Positions 1 to 8,302 of a stretch of DNA of 64,000 nucleotides are shown piece by piece; position 1 is the stretch's first letter, and every line of letters begins with the position of its first letter. This DNA comes from Neobacillus notoginsengisoli (GTDB lineage Bacteria; Bacillota; Bacilli; Bacillales; Cytobacillaceae). The DNA lies in assembly GCF_003515685.1 (NCBI RefSeq), contig NZ_QWEG01000007.1:212952-276951 (forward strand), read 5' to 3'. Made by a program: the position numbers and the translations under genes. The notes beneath the pieces were generated by a model. That model had not been told where the DNA came from, did not search any database, and saw only the letters and a list, made by a program, of their open reading frames with translations.

Positions 1-571
1 TATATTCGTCATTAGGAAAACCAATAAATTTCTCTTCTGACATACTTCTCAATTTCGGTTCTATTTTGTCAAATTCCTTTTCTAGTAATTCAAAATCATA
101 TTTAAAACCCTCAATTGATTCATATGCTTCTCGCAGATCCTGAACTTGAATAGTTAATCTATCTTTAAAAACATCATCAGATACCTTGTTCTCTTTAATT
201 AGCTGATTCATCGTTTCATAACTTCCATCGAATTTTATTGTAGTATTTTCATCAATAAACTCATCTGAGAAGTGAAATGGTTTAACTTTACACGTGGGAT
301 TGATATAGGATGCCCTCGCTAGTGGTATTCCGTGATTTTTTTCATCAAAATCTTTATACAGATATAAATACACAACTTCAAAAGGTTTTGTTCCGTGTCT
401 AGATAAAGTTTTCGCTTTTTCAACTTTTTCATGTTTCAGTTTTTCTATCAAGTGCAAAACTAGTTGATTAACTCCCTCTTCACTTTCGCGATTTAAATCT
501 ACTACCACTTTTGCACTAATTCTTTTTGCAGCGGATGATATATCTTCCAATTCAATAATTTTGTAGTTCAT
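1..571 (-). CDS. Hypothetical protein, C-terminus cut by window edge
   Basis: An open frame runs without a stop from an ATG at 571 to the left edge, giving about 190 residues and no visible end. The start is set by a strong ribosome binding site (GGAGGGGG, about 577-585), which overlaps the stop region of the small gene just upstream (585-785), so the two are probably co-transcribed. The protein is charged and soluble-looking, with no signal peptide or membrane segment. The visible C-terminal part is rich in Glu, Lys and Asp and could be helical. I do not recognise the family. Small gene pairs with tight coupling are common in prophage remnants and toxin-antitoxin loci, but nothing here proves either. 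Confidence 0.6.
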   Translation of the reverse strand, partial: MNYKIIELEDISSAAKRISAKVVVDLNRESEEGVNQLVLHLIEKLKHEKVEKAKTLSRHGTKPFEVVYLYLYKDFDEKNHGIPLARASYINPTCKVKPFHFSDEFIDENTTIKFDGSYETMNQLIKENKVSDDVFKDRLTIQVQDLREAYESIEGFKYDFELLEKEFDKIEPKLRSMSEEKFIGFPNDEY

Positions 572-584
572 TTATACCCCCTCC

Positions 585-785
585 TTATGTAACATTCCAA
601 AGGTTTCCTTTTTCTTTGTTTTCATCATACTCAGCAAGTAGTTTTCCTGTAATAGCTGCGCTTGTTATGATTATTGATTTAGTTAGGTTTTCTAATTTTT
701 CATCACCTAAGCCGGAGACATGTTTCTCGATTTCCTCTCTAGCAATTTCAATCGCTCTCATTTGCAAAATTTCTAGTTTATTCAT
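585..785 (-). CDS. Hypothetical small protein (66 aa)
   Basis: A 66-residue protein that starts with ATG behind a good GGAGGGAG ribosome binding site, followed 13 bases later by the next gene on the same strand. It is predicted mostly helical, with an N-terminal charged helix (MNKLEILQMRAIEIAREE) and a central hydrophobic Ile/Ala stretch (about residues 38-50) that is short for a membrane helix. No family is recognised. Size and coupling suggest a functional pair with the downstream gene, for example a small partner or antitoxin-like subunit. This is inference only. Confidence 0.55.
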   Translation of the reverse strand: MNKLEILQMRAIEIAREEIEKHVSGLGDEKLENLTKSIIITSAAITGKLLAEYDENKEKGNLWNVT

Positions 786-1194
786 AAGCTCCCTCCTTTT
801 TACCTAATTCATTCGGAAAAAAGGGCTTTACTCCTACGTCAATCGTTCGCCAAATAACGACAAAAGCACCACCTCGGGTGCTCTATAATTGATATATTCT
901 GTTCACGGATGGTTTAAATTTCCGCGTTGGCTTACCACCTCCCATTTTATCTGTAGCTTTTTCCTTTCGCATGAGTGCGGTAATTTTGCGGGTGGTGACA
1001 GGCATTAATCATAAGGGGAAAAATTTCCCTTAAGTTGGGAAATACCGATATTTCCCTGAATATAAAGGAAGTTTTTCCGCTTATCACATCAAAATGATTA
1101 GATTTTACCTAATTCTGCGGAGTTAAGGGAAATTTCTCCGCTTATATTGACTTTTTCAGCCTCCTTTTTTGCAATAGAGGGAAATTCTCGCCTT
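786..1194. other. Intergenic region with palindromic short repeats
   Basis: No convincing gene. A weak hairpin (AGCACC...GGTGCT, about 866-883) lies upstream of the 66-aa gene. From about 1015 to 1195 there are several imperfect palindromes of the GGGAAATTTCCC / GGAAGTTTTTCCGC type. These match the style of the larger arrays at 12.8 and 14.1 kb. A 28-codon minus-strand frame (about 900-980) lacks a ribosome binding site and is not called. Confidence 0.5.
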
Positions 1195-1233
1195 AAAAAA
1201 AGCATGGTGAACCCTTTACGGATTACCACGCTT
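1195..1233 (-). terminator. Rho-independent terminator after glycerate kinase
   Basis: Read on the minus strand, an imperfect stem (AAGCGTGGTAATCC / GGTTCACCATGCTT) is followed by a run of seven T. It lies about 65 bases after the glycerate kinase stop codon and would end the permease-kinase transcript. Confidence 0.7.
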
Positions 1234-1298
1234 TTCGTCAGTTCATTAACCTGCTTTGCCGCTTACTCGCACTCCCAAAAGTAGTGCCAGACCTTCAT

Positions 1299-2438
1299 TT
1301 ACCTATTTGAATTCATTTTCCAAACTGCTGCAATATTCGCTGCCGTCCTCTCTACAAATTCTCCCGCATGTTTAAAGGCTCCTTCCAATGAGATGGCCCC
1401 AGGGACAATGCTGAACATTGCGTCGATGCCATGTTCATGAACAATGCAGCTGTCATTGGACAGCTTTCCGGCAACCGCCACAACAGGGACTCCAACCTTT
1501 TTAGCCGTTTTGGCAACCCCGATTGGCGTCTTTCCAAAGATGGTTTGGCTGTCAATCGCACCTTCTCCAGTGATGACTAAATCTGCATCCCGGACGATTT
1601 CGGATAGGCCCGTCGCTTCAATGACAATATCGACGCCGCGCCTCAATTCTGCAGGTAAGAAGGCTAATATTCCTCCCCCTAGACCGCCTGCAGCACCAGC
1701 ACCAGCCACGTTCTTTACTTTTTTGCCTAAGTCTCGTTCGATGACCGCAGCAAAATGGCCAAGATTTTGATCCAGTTGGGCGACCATTGCAGGAGTAGCT
1801 CCTTTTTGCGGGCCAAAAATAGCAGATGCACCTTTATCTCCAGTCAGGGGATTATCAACATCACAAGCTACCTCAATCGTACTAGTTGCCAGTCTAGGGT
1901 CAAATCCCGAGAGATCAATAGAGGCTAAGTCACAAAGAGAGCCTCCTCCTTCGCCTATTTCATTCCCATCTTTATCAAGCAGAAGCCCGCCAAGAGCTTT
2001 CACCATTCCTGCCCCGCCGTCATTTGTTGCGCTTCCGCCTAAACCAATAATGATATGATTGACTCCGTAATCAAGAGCAGCAGCAATTAATTCACCTGTC
2101 CCTCTCGTCGTGGTGATGAGAGGATTTCGTTTTTCTGCTGGTACAAGATGCAAACCAGATGCAGCAGCCATTTCGATGACAGCTGTTGTTCTATTTCCCA
2201 GTAAGCCAAAGAAAGCATCTACCGGTGTCTCAAGCGGTCCTGTTACCGTTTTATAAATCATTTCACCACCTGTGGCATCGACGAGTGACTGGACGGTTCC
2301 CTCTCCTCCATCAGCCATTGGTACTTTAATATATTCAGCATCAGGAAGTACTTGTTTGAAGCCTTTTTCGATGGCCTCAGCTGCCTCTAATGCTGATAAA
2401 CTTTCTTTAAATGAATCTGGGGCAATGACAATCTTCAT
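1299..2438 (-). CDS. glxK: Glycerate kinase (GlxK/GarK family)
   Basis: Phosphorylates glycerate, feeding it to lower glycolysis as 2-phosphoglycerate (the product usual for this family). Family motifs are visible: IAPDSFKESLSA near the N-terminus, MADGGEGT (about 41-48), GLGGSATNDGG (about 132-142) and ITGEGAIDSQTIFGKT in the C-terminal half. Length (379 aa) is typical. The start is the ATG at 2438, 9 bases after GGAGG; the GTG three codons upstream sits too close to that site. It follows the GntP permease gene by 27 bases and is surely co-transcribed, so the pair imports and activates glycerate or a precursor. The CdaR-like regulator upstream and the cre site before the permease are the likely controls. 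Confidence 0.93.
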   Translation of the reverse strand: MKIVIAPDSFKESLSALEAAEAIEKGFKQVLPDAEYIKVPMADGGEGTVQSLVDATGGEMIYKTVTGPLETPVDAFFGLLGNRTTAVIEMAAASGLHLVPAEKRNPLITTTRGTGELIAAALDYGVNHIIIGLGGSATNDGGAGMVKALGGLLLDKDGNEIGEGGGSLCDLASIDLSGFDPRLATSTIEVACDVDNPLTGDKGASAIFGPQKGATPAMVAQLDQNLGHFAAVIERDLGKKVKNVAGAGAAGGLGGGILAFLPAELRRGVDIVIEATGLSEIVRDADLVITGEGAIDSQTIFGKTPIGVAKTAKKVGVPVVAVAGKLSNDSCIVHEHGIDAMFSIVPGAISLEGAFKHAGEFVERTAANIAAVWKMNSNR

Positions 2439-2465
2439 CTTTTTCACCCTCCTGCCTAGTTAATC

Positions 2466-3740
2466 TCAACCGAAGAACTGAAATACTCCATAAATGAAAG
2501 TAGAAATAATCGCTAATGTTAAGCCGACGAGTGTTTCATATGGAAGCACTTTTAAACGTTCTTTAATTTCCATATTGACACTTCCACCTGTTGCATGGAA
2601 GAAGCTGCCGTGTGGCAAGTGATCGAGAACGGTTGCGCCGGCATGAATCATAGCCGCACCTGCAATCGCAGAAACGCCCATTCCTAAAATCGTTGAACTA
2701 AATACCTGGCTCGCTACAGCAGTACCCGCGGTGGTAGAAGCGGTTGCAGCTGACATAAAGATACCGGATACGGGTGCAAGAACATATGCTGGAAGTCCAA
2801 TTGCATTCAACCCGTCAATTAATACATCTTTCAATTTAGAGTTCGCAATAATTCCAGCAAGAGTTCCTGTCCCAAGAAGCATAATGGCCACCCCGGACAT
2901 TTTCCCTAAGCCTGAAACAGCATAATCGTTTATTTTTTTCGCCCTGCCCATGACAATCGCTCCCACAATCCCTCCAATAGGCAAGGCAATCATCGGATCA
3001 ATACTAATATCAAACATTGGCCTTAATGCTAATAACAAAATCGTGACAACCGGTGCAATAAGAGCAGGTAAGAATGCAGGAAGCGGCCCGCCGTTATGCG
3101 TTTCAATTTCTTGTACTTGAACAAGTGGGCCTTTTTTGACAAGCTTTTTTGCAATAAAATAGGTTACGGCAAGTCCGAAAATGGCCGGAATAATCCCCGC
3201 AGCCATAATAGACGTTAATGGAACATTAAACGCATCGGAAGCGGCAATCGCATTTGGGTTTGGGGACATAATGTTACCGGCTTTTCCTCCGCCAATCATC
3301 GCTAGCAAAATGGCTGTTTTTGAAATGCCAGCTCTTTTCGCAATGGCCAGGGCAATTGGCGCAACGGTTATTACGGCAACATCAATGAAAACCCCAACTG
3401 TTGTTAAAATCATCGTTGCAATTGCTAAAGCGAGCAAAGCTCTTGTTTGCCCTAGTTTTTTTATGATTGTTTCCGCAATGGCAGCCGCGGCACCCGATTC
3501 AATAAGGACTCCAGCTAATACCCCAGCAGCTAAAATCCGTAATACTGCCGGAATAATACCTTTCGCACCTTCCATCATTAAGGTAACTGTATTGGTTATA
3601 TCCACTCCTCCGACAAGACCGCCGATTAACGCACCGGCAATCATGCCATAGGCGGGAGATACTTTCTTTAAAATGAGGACAATGGCAATAACGAGTGCAA
3701 TGATTGCACCTAAAGCGCTTACTTGAATTTGAGGATCCAT
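2466..3740 (-). CDS. GntP-family permease (gluconate/glycerate type)
   Basis: An integral membrane H+-coupled symporter of 424 residues with roughly a dozen hydrophobic segments from residue 8 to the C-terminus. The family pattern is clear: the N-terminal GALIGGLVGG, the conserved GGGKAGNIMSPNPNA block near residue 150, and HAGATVLDHLPHGSFFH near residue 365. The family moves gluconate, ketogluconates, glycerate or related hydroxy acids. The adjoining glycerate kinase argues for glycerate or a sugar acid broken down to it. ATG start with AAGGAG 9 bases upstream. A cre-like site (3773-3786) lies about 35 bases upstream of the start, suggesting CcpA repression. Confidence 0.92.
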   Translation of the reverse strand: MDPQIQVSALGAIIALVIAIVLILKKVSPAYGMIAGALIGGLVGGVDITNTVTLMMEGAKGIIPAVLRILAAGVLAGVLIESGAAAAIAETIIKKLGQTRALLALAIATMILTTVGVFIDVAVITVAPIALAIAKRAGISKTAILLAMIGGGKAGNIMSPNPNAIAASDAFNVPLTSIMAAGIIPAIFGLAVTYFIAKKLVKKGPLVQVQEIETHNGGPLPAFLPALIAPVVTILLLALRPMFDISIDPMIALPIGGIVGAIVMGRAKKINDYAVSGLGKMSGVAIMLLGTGTLAGIIANSKLKDVLIDGLNAIGLPAYVLAPVSGIFMSAATASTTAGTAVASQVFSSTILGMGVSAIAGAAMIHAGATVLDHLPHGSFFHATGGSVNMEIKERLKVLPYETLVGLTLAIISTFIYGVFQFFG

Positions 3741-3772
3741 TGGTAGTCACTCCTTGGTAGTTATACATTCAT

Positions 3773-3786
3773 TGTAAGCGTTTTCC
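3773..3786. promoter_or_regulatory. Candidate cre (CcpA) site
   Basis: The 14-mer TGTAAGCGTTTTCC matches the CcpA consensus at all but the last position. It lies just upstream of the GntP-type permease gene. Binding here would give carbon catabolite repression of the permease-kinase operon. Confidence 0.6.
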
Positions 3787-3812
3787 GTACTTATTACATT
3801 GGTCAGGCCATC

Positions 3813-3845
3813 AAAAAAAGGCTTGACGGGAATCAAGCCTTTTTG
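3813..3845 (-). terminator. Terminator after cdaR-like gene
   Basis: A strong stem (AAAGGCTTGA ... TCAAGCCTTT) flanked by A/T runs on both sides, so it can act in both directions. It ends the regulator gene and separates it from the permease-kinase operon. Confidence 0.85.
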
Positions 3846-3860
3846 TGCATTTGCACAAAT

Positions 3861-4982
3861 CTATTTAATTTTATTTTGCAAAATGGAAAGATAGAGGTCA
3901 AATAAATCTTTGGTTTTGCGCGGATCCTTATTTGTCAAATCCGTAATCCGTTCCAAACGGTATCTAAGTGTATTTCTGTGAATGAATAGTTTTTCCGCCA
4001 CCTTATTTACTTCTCCATTCTCCTCAATATACACTTTCAATGTTTCCAAAAGTTCCCTATTTTTGTCCTGTTGCTTTAATTTTTGAAAATAAGGGCCAAT
4101 CTCCTCACCAATTCCAGATTGATTCGCTCGTAAAAGAAATACAGGCAATTTATATTCTTCGTAAAAATAAATGCCTTTAAACGGATCTAATTTTTCAGCG
4201 ACATGTAAAGTATAGATAGCCTCGCGATAGGACTTGGAGATTCCCTCTACTCCCAGATGGTAGGTGCCAATGGCCATTTTACATTGGATCTGCCGGTATT
4301 TATCCAATTCAATAACCCATTTTTCCACCTGCTGCAAAGTGTTGGAAACATTCCATTCGGATTCCTTCAAATCTACTTTCGTTAAAAGAACGATATAATC
4401 GGAATGCATCACATATAGGTCATCTTTTCCCAATTTATCGCGAATCCATTTATACGCCTCGGATGGATTCTCAACAGTTAAGATTATTGCAACTCTTGGG
4501 ATAGCTAAATCAATCCCAAGCCTTTTTACTCTTTCAAAATAGTATGGATGTAAATTTTCCGTTCCATGCAGTAGTTGAGCCGTCAATTCCTCCTTTAATC
4601 GTTCATCCCATCGCATTTCATCAATTAGGACCGCTTTATGAAGAATCATTTCTGCTGTCATTTTGACCAATTCTCCGTATTTTCGAATTTCTTCTGGATT
4701 GCCCGTAATCCCAATGACTCCAACTACTTTATCTTGAAAGTTAATCGGCAGATTTATTCCCGTCTTCACTCCGTGAAGTTGTTCTGCTTCTAATTCACAA
4801 ATTTCAAAACCAGACTGGGTCTCTATTACCCTTACGGCGCCTTCATGAATAGAGTCGATCCTTGTTTGATCGCCTGAGCCGATAATAACTCCTTTCTCAT
4901 TCATCACATTAATATTCCGATTGATAATGTTCATGGTTCGATTGACAATTTCCTGGGCCAACGATGGTTCTAAAAATCTCAT
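3861..4982 (-). CDS. cdaR: CdaR-type sugar-diacid transcriptional regulator
   Basis: A DNA-binding regulator with an N-terminal putative diacid-recognition domain (roughly residues 1-130, beginning FLEPSLAQEIVNRT), a central GGDEF-like region, and a C-terminal PucR/CdaR helix-turn-helix (VNKVAEKLFIHRNTLRYRLERI, split around residue 335). The chosen start (4982, 373 aa) has AGAGGA upstream and matches the family N-terminus. An upstream extension of 25 codons is open but lacks a suitable site. E. coli CdaR responds to glycerate and activates glycerate-forming diacid pathways. Its position directly upstream of the permease-kinase operon fits that role here. Confidence 0.88.
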   Translation of the reverse strand: MRFLEPSLAQEIVNRTMNIINRNINVMNEKGVIIGSGDQTRIDSIHEGAVRVIETQSGFEICELEAEQLHGVKTGINLPINFQDKVVGVIGITGNPEEIRKYGELVKMTAEMILHKAVLIDEMRWDERLKEELTAQLLHGTENLHPYYFERVKRLGIDLAIPRVAIILTVENPSEAYKWIRDKLGKDDLYVMHSDYIVLLTKVDLKESEWNVSNTLQQVEKWVIELDKYRQIQCKMAIGTYHLGVEGISKSYREAIYTLHVAEKLDPFKGIYFYEEYKLPVFLLRANQSGIGEEIGPYFQKLKQQDKNRELLETLKVYIEENGEVNKVAEKLFIHRNTLRYRLERITDLTNKDPRKTKDLFDLYLSILQNKIK

Positions 4983-5092
4983 AGGGATTCCTCTTTTCAG
5001 ATCTATGCTATAAAAGGCTGGTCTATCAATTTCATTGTTATCAGGAGGGATACCCATATTTATGGCTAACGGTCTCTGGAACTTACATAAAG

Positions 5093-5121
5093 AACCCTGA
5101 AGCTATATCGCCTCAGGGTTC
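5093..5121 (-). terminator. Hairpin after MFS transporter gene
   Basis: Near-perfect stem AACCCTGA / TCAGGGTT immediately beyond the MFS stop codon; the T-run is short (TTCTTTA), so termination may be partial. It also precedes the cdaR-like gene. Confidence 0.6.
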
Positions 5122-5125
5122 AAGC

Positions 5126-6640
5126 CTATTGGCTTTTTCCTTCCTTCGCAACAACTACTCGCTCTTTCCCCATCAACGCAATGACAATAGCTGAAAGTAA
5201 GATAGGCATTAAAGCAATGAAAAAGGTAAAAGTAATCGAAGTTGAAAGCGAATCAATAATTTTATCCAAAACAAAGCCAGGAATTTTTGCACGTTCACTC
5301 GCCTGAAATAGTTGACGAGAGTTGTCTATATTTCCAAAATCCTGGCCACCGTTCATTCCCTTAAACGCATCGGCCATTTTTTGAGTAAAAACCTTATTTT
5401 GAATGGTGCCAAAAACTGTAATGCCAATGGTCATGCCAAATGAGCGTAAAAAGGAGTTTGTTGAATTCGCTGTTCCCCGAAAATGGGCTGGCAGATTGTG
5501 GACAGAAGCGGTCGGTAATAAGGAAAAGGAAAAGCCCATTCCAAAGCCGACAATGATCATATAAACAGTCAGTAATGTTCTAGATGTGTCTGGGGCCAAA
5601 GTGCTAAGGAAATACATACCGGCAAAATAAGCAATGACTGAAATAACCATCAAATTGCGGAAGCTTGTTTTTGTTTGGAAAATTCCTCCGCCGGCACTTC
5701 CTGCTACCGAACCAAGCATCATCGGCATTAAGATTAATCCCGCATTTGTGGCCGATCCGCCATAAACAGCTTGAACAAAAATAGGGATAAAGACCGTTAA
5801 AATGATAAAGGTTCCCCCATATAAAAACGCTAATATTTGCGAAGTGGCAAATAATCGCCTTTTGAATAACCAAAATGGCAAAATAGGTTCCTTTGCTTTT
5901 AGCTCGATAAAGAAAAAAGCAATAAAGCAGAGAACGAAGCCACTAAACAAACTTATGACTTGAGCAGAAATCCATGCATATTGCTTTCCGCCAAGCTCTA
6001 AAGCAAACATTAGGCAAATGATCGCTACGACAAGGGTTATTGCTCCACCCCAATCAATTTTTTGCTCTTTTAACTGGGAGGTTTCTTTATAATAACGGAC
6101 AATTAACCATAATGAAACAATTCCAATTGGGACATTGACATAGAAAATCCAATGCCAACTGATATATTCTGTAATATACGCTCCTAATAAGGGACCCAGC
6201 ACACTGGATGCCCCAAATACAGCACCGAGTAATCCGGTCATCTTACCGCGCTTTTCTGGAGGAAAAATATCGAAAACGATTGTAAAAGCAATTGGCATCA
6301 ACGCGCCTCCTCCAATTCCTTGAATCGCGCGAAAAATACTCAACTGCACCATACTTTGCGCAATTCCACAAAGAGCGGAACCAATTAAAAAAACAGTCAG
6401 TCCAAAAATAAAAAAACGTTTGCGCCCAAACATATCAGATAATTTCCCAAAAATCGGCATTCCGGCCATTACCGCTACCATATAAGCAGACGTTACCCAG
6501 ACAAATTTATCAAAGTCACCTAGGTCAGAGACAATCGTTCCCATCGCTGTTGCAACAATCGTATTATCCATCGCAGCCATCAGAATGCCAAGCAATAACC
6601 CGGCAACAACGAACCTAATATTGCTTTCCTTTGATATCAT
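5126..6640 (-). CDS. DHA2-family MFS drug exporter (14 TM)
   Basis: A 504-residue major facilitator with about 14 membrane segments. It shows the DHA2 signature MDNTIVATAMGTI in the first helix, motif A (GKLSDMFGRKRFF, about 66-78) and motif C-like glycines (GAVFGASSVLGPLLG, about 139-153). This family exports cationic drugs and dyes, driven by the proton gradient. It resembles Bacillus Mdr/YusP-type proteins but the substrate cannot be told. Start ATG with GGGGAGAG 8 bases before. No adjacent MarR or TetR regulator is present, which is unusual for this class; it appears to be a single-gene unit. Confidence 0.88.
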   Translation of the reverse strand: MISKESNIRFVVAGLLLGILMAAMDNTIVATAMGTIVSDLGDFDKFVWVTSAYMVAVMAGMPIFGKLSDMFGRKRFFIFGLTVFLIGSALCGIAQSMVQLSIFRAIQGIGGGALMPIAFTIVFDIFPPEKRGKMTGLLGAVFGASSVLGPLLGAYITEYISWHWIFYVNVPIGIVSLWLIVRYYKETSQLKEQKIDWGGAITLVVAIICLMFALELGGKQYAWISAQVISLFSGFVLCFIAFFFIELKAKEPILPFWLFKRRLFATSQILAFLYGGTFIILTVFIPIFVQAVYGGSATNAGLILMPMMLGSVAGSAGGGIFQTKTSFRNLMVISVIAYFAGMYFLSTLAPDTSRTLLTVYMIIVGFGMGFSFSLLPTASVHNLPAHFRGTANSTNSFLRSFGMTIGITVFGTIQNKVFTQKMADAFKGMNGGQDFGNIDNSRQLFQASERAKIPGFVLDKIIDSLSTSITFTFFIALMPILLSAIVIALMGKERVVVAKEGKSQ

Positions 6641-6712
6641 ATGTGCTCTCCCCTCGTGTTAACCTTCCAATAAATGTTTATTTTACTACCCCATTATAAT
6701 GCTCCGAGAGGC

Positions 6713-6752
6713 AAAAAACAGCATTTGATTTACTTATCAATGCTGTTTTTTA
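6713..6752. terminator. Bidirectional terminator between MFS gene and deaminase gene
   Basis: The stem AAAAACAGCATT / AATGCTGTTTTT has A-runs on one side and T-runs on the other. It ends the deaminase transcript on the minus strand and lies upstream of the MFS promoter region. Confidence 0.75.
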
Positions 6753-6835
6753 TTATTCTATTCACAATAACATTCATTTACCTAGTATACGTTGGACACC
6801 CTTATTACAAATTTAAACGTCTAGAGCGTATGTGC

Positions 6836-7318
6836 TTAACGTCTAGTTGTGTAAAACTGATGGTGAAGTTGACGGACTTGCTCCGCGAGTTCAGGAACAG
6901 GGCCATCTACTGCCGTATCACGAATAACCTCTTCAATTGGAAGATTCCGAACGCGCGATGGAGCAACCCCCAATTCACTCAACCATTGTACGAGCTGTTC
7001 GGACGAACTTGCATATACAATCCGGCCTAAACCAACCCATCCGTGAGCCGCGGCGCACATTGGGCAATGTTCGCCTGACGTATAGACTGTCGCCTTGCTT
7101 CTTTCTTCAGGAGTCATGTTCTCGGCGGCCCATCGCGCCAAGGCAAACTCTGGATGCTGGGTATGGTCCCCGCCTGCAACATGGTTATGGTCTTCCGCCA
7201 GCACGTCCCCGTTCGCTGAGACAAGGACTGAACCAAAGGGCTCATCACCTTTCTCCAGCGCAGTTCTTGCCAATTCAACACAACGTTGCAGATGCTTCAA
7301 ATCGGTTTCACTTATCAT
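6836..7318 (-). CDS. Nucleoside deaminase (cytidine/dCMP deaminase fold)
   Basis: A 160-residue zinc deaminase. The zinc/catalytic signature is complete: His55-Pro-Glu57 (HPEFAL) and Cys85-Pro-Met-Cys88 (HCPMCAAA). It belongs to the nucleoside deaminase group that includes guanine deaminase and TadA-like enzymes; the long C-terminal part without the tRNA-binding pattern favours a free base or nucleoside substrate over tRNA. Start ATG behind GGGGAGGA. The base composition appears richer in G and C than its neighbours (many GCG, CGC and CCG codons), suggesting acquisition by transfer. It lies alone, 193 bases after the purine-riboswitch operon, and may add to purine salvage. Confidence 0.85.
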   Translation of the reverse strand: MISETDLKHLQRCVELARTALEKGDEPFGSVLVSANGDVLAEDHNHVAGGDHTQHPEFALARWAAENMTPEERSKATVYTSGEHCPMCAAAHGWVGLGRIVYASSSEQLVQWLSELGVAPSRVRNLPIEEVIRDTAVDGPVPELAEQVRQLHHQFYTTRR

Positions 7319-7469
7319 AATCGAATCCTCCCCGTCCTTATTTGCATCAATCTTCCATTATTATGAACCATTTGCGGAAGATTGCTCTTATTTCAAGTTA
7401 ATCAAATTTATCTCCAACTAAAAAGGTTTTTGCTTAAGCGTGTAGCAGCATAGGCCTTTTTTGCCAACG

Positions 7470-7506
7470 AAAAAGAGGGAGAAAGATTATGATCATCTTC
7501 CTCCCT
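7470..7506 (-). terminator. Terminator of the ECF/purine operon
   Basis: Minus-strand stem AGGGAGGAAGAT / ATCTTTCTCCCT followed by CTTTTTCG, just after the phosphorylase stop codon. Confidence 0.8.
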
Positions 7507-7511
7507 TCCGA

Positions 7512-8288
7512 TTAATGAGACTGAACGGCCATTGCCTCTCTAATCCGCTCATATGGTTCAGGACAAGTGCAGCCCTGACGTTTAGTTAATAGATTAATAG
7601 CTTCGATGACAAGCTTTTTCATTGTCGCATTTTTTCTCTCGCCGACTTCCTTGTGTACCTTTAGAGAAGGACGGACATTCGTCACGCCAGCTGCCATATT
7701 GGTTGTCAAGGTAGTGACCGAATAGCACATGCCCAATTCACGTGCTAACGCAGCTTCTGTTGCTGTTGTCATCCCGACAACATCTATTCCCCATTTGCCA
7801 AAAAGCGAGATTTCCAATCTTGTCTCATAACGAGGGCCTTCCACACATACTAGCTGAAGATTTTCATTTATTGGCTCGTTGATTTTCTTAGCTGCTTCAG
7901 AAAACACTTCATTGATTTCCGGACAGAAAGGGTCGGTCATATCTACGGAATACTTCCCGTACGTATTGCTTCTTTTCGTCATATCAAAGAAATTATCTAA
8001 ATAACCAAGACTTCCCACCTTGATAGCAGGATTGATTGACCCGACTGCAGAAACACTGATAATCCGGTCTACTTCAAGCTTTTTTAAAGCTTGGATGTTC
8101 CCCTTATAATTAACATACGGAGCCAGAGTGCTGTGTCCTTTTCCGTGGCGAGGAATGAATACAATCTCCTTTTCCATGCAGGTTCCTAAAAAGGCAGTTA
8201 CTTCACCAAACTCTGTTTCTACTTTTCTCTCAATGACATCTTCAAATAAATCCTGAAATCCGGTTCCGCCAATAACCCCAATTTTCAT
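7512..8288 (-). CDS. Purine nucleoside / MTA phosphorylase family protein
   Basis: A 258-residue phosphorylase that splits purine (or 5'-methylthio) nucleosides with phosphate into base and (methylthio)ribose 1-phosphate. Seen: the N-terminal IGGTG phosphate loop, RHGKGH (47-52), EGPRYETR (150-157), and MTTATE (173-178), where MTA phosphorylases also have MTT. At the base-recognition site it reads TTN (Asn197). Adenine-specific MTA phosphorylases have Asp there; 6-oxopurine PNPs and methylthioinosine phosphorylases have Asn. This suggests guanine/hypoxanthine nucleosides as substrates, in line with the guanine-type riboswitch at the head of the operon. It is the last gene, 15 bases after the ComB-like gene. 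Automatic annotation as mtnP would probably be wrong in detail. Confidence 0.85.
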   Translation of the reverse strand: MKIGVIGGTGFQDLFEDVIERKVETEFGEVTAFLGTCMEKEIVFIPRHGKGHSTLAPYVNYKGNIQALKKLEVDRIISVSAVGSINPAIKVGSLGYLDNFFDMTKRSNTYGKYSVDMTDPFCPEINEVFSEAAKKINEPINENLQLVCVEGPRYETRLEISLFGKWGIDVVGMTTATEAALARELGMCYSVTTLTTNMAAGVTNVRPSLKVHKEVGERKNATMKKLVIEAINLLTKRQGCTCPEPYERIREAMAVQSH

Positions 8289-8302
8289 CCTCTATCTACC
8301 CC

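Noticed and set aside
900..980. 28-codon minus-strand frame (MRKEKATDKMGGGK...)
   Set aside because: No ribosome binding site and no recognisable family; could be a gene remnant but not supportable.
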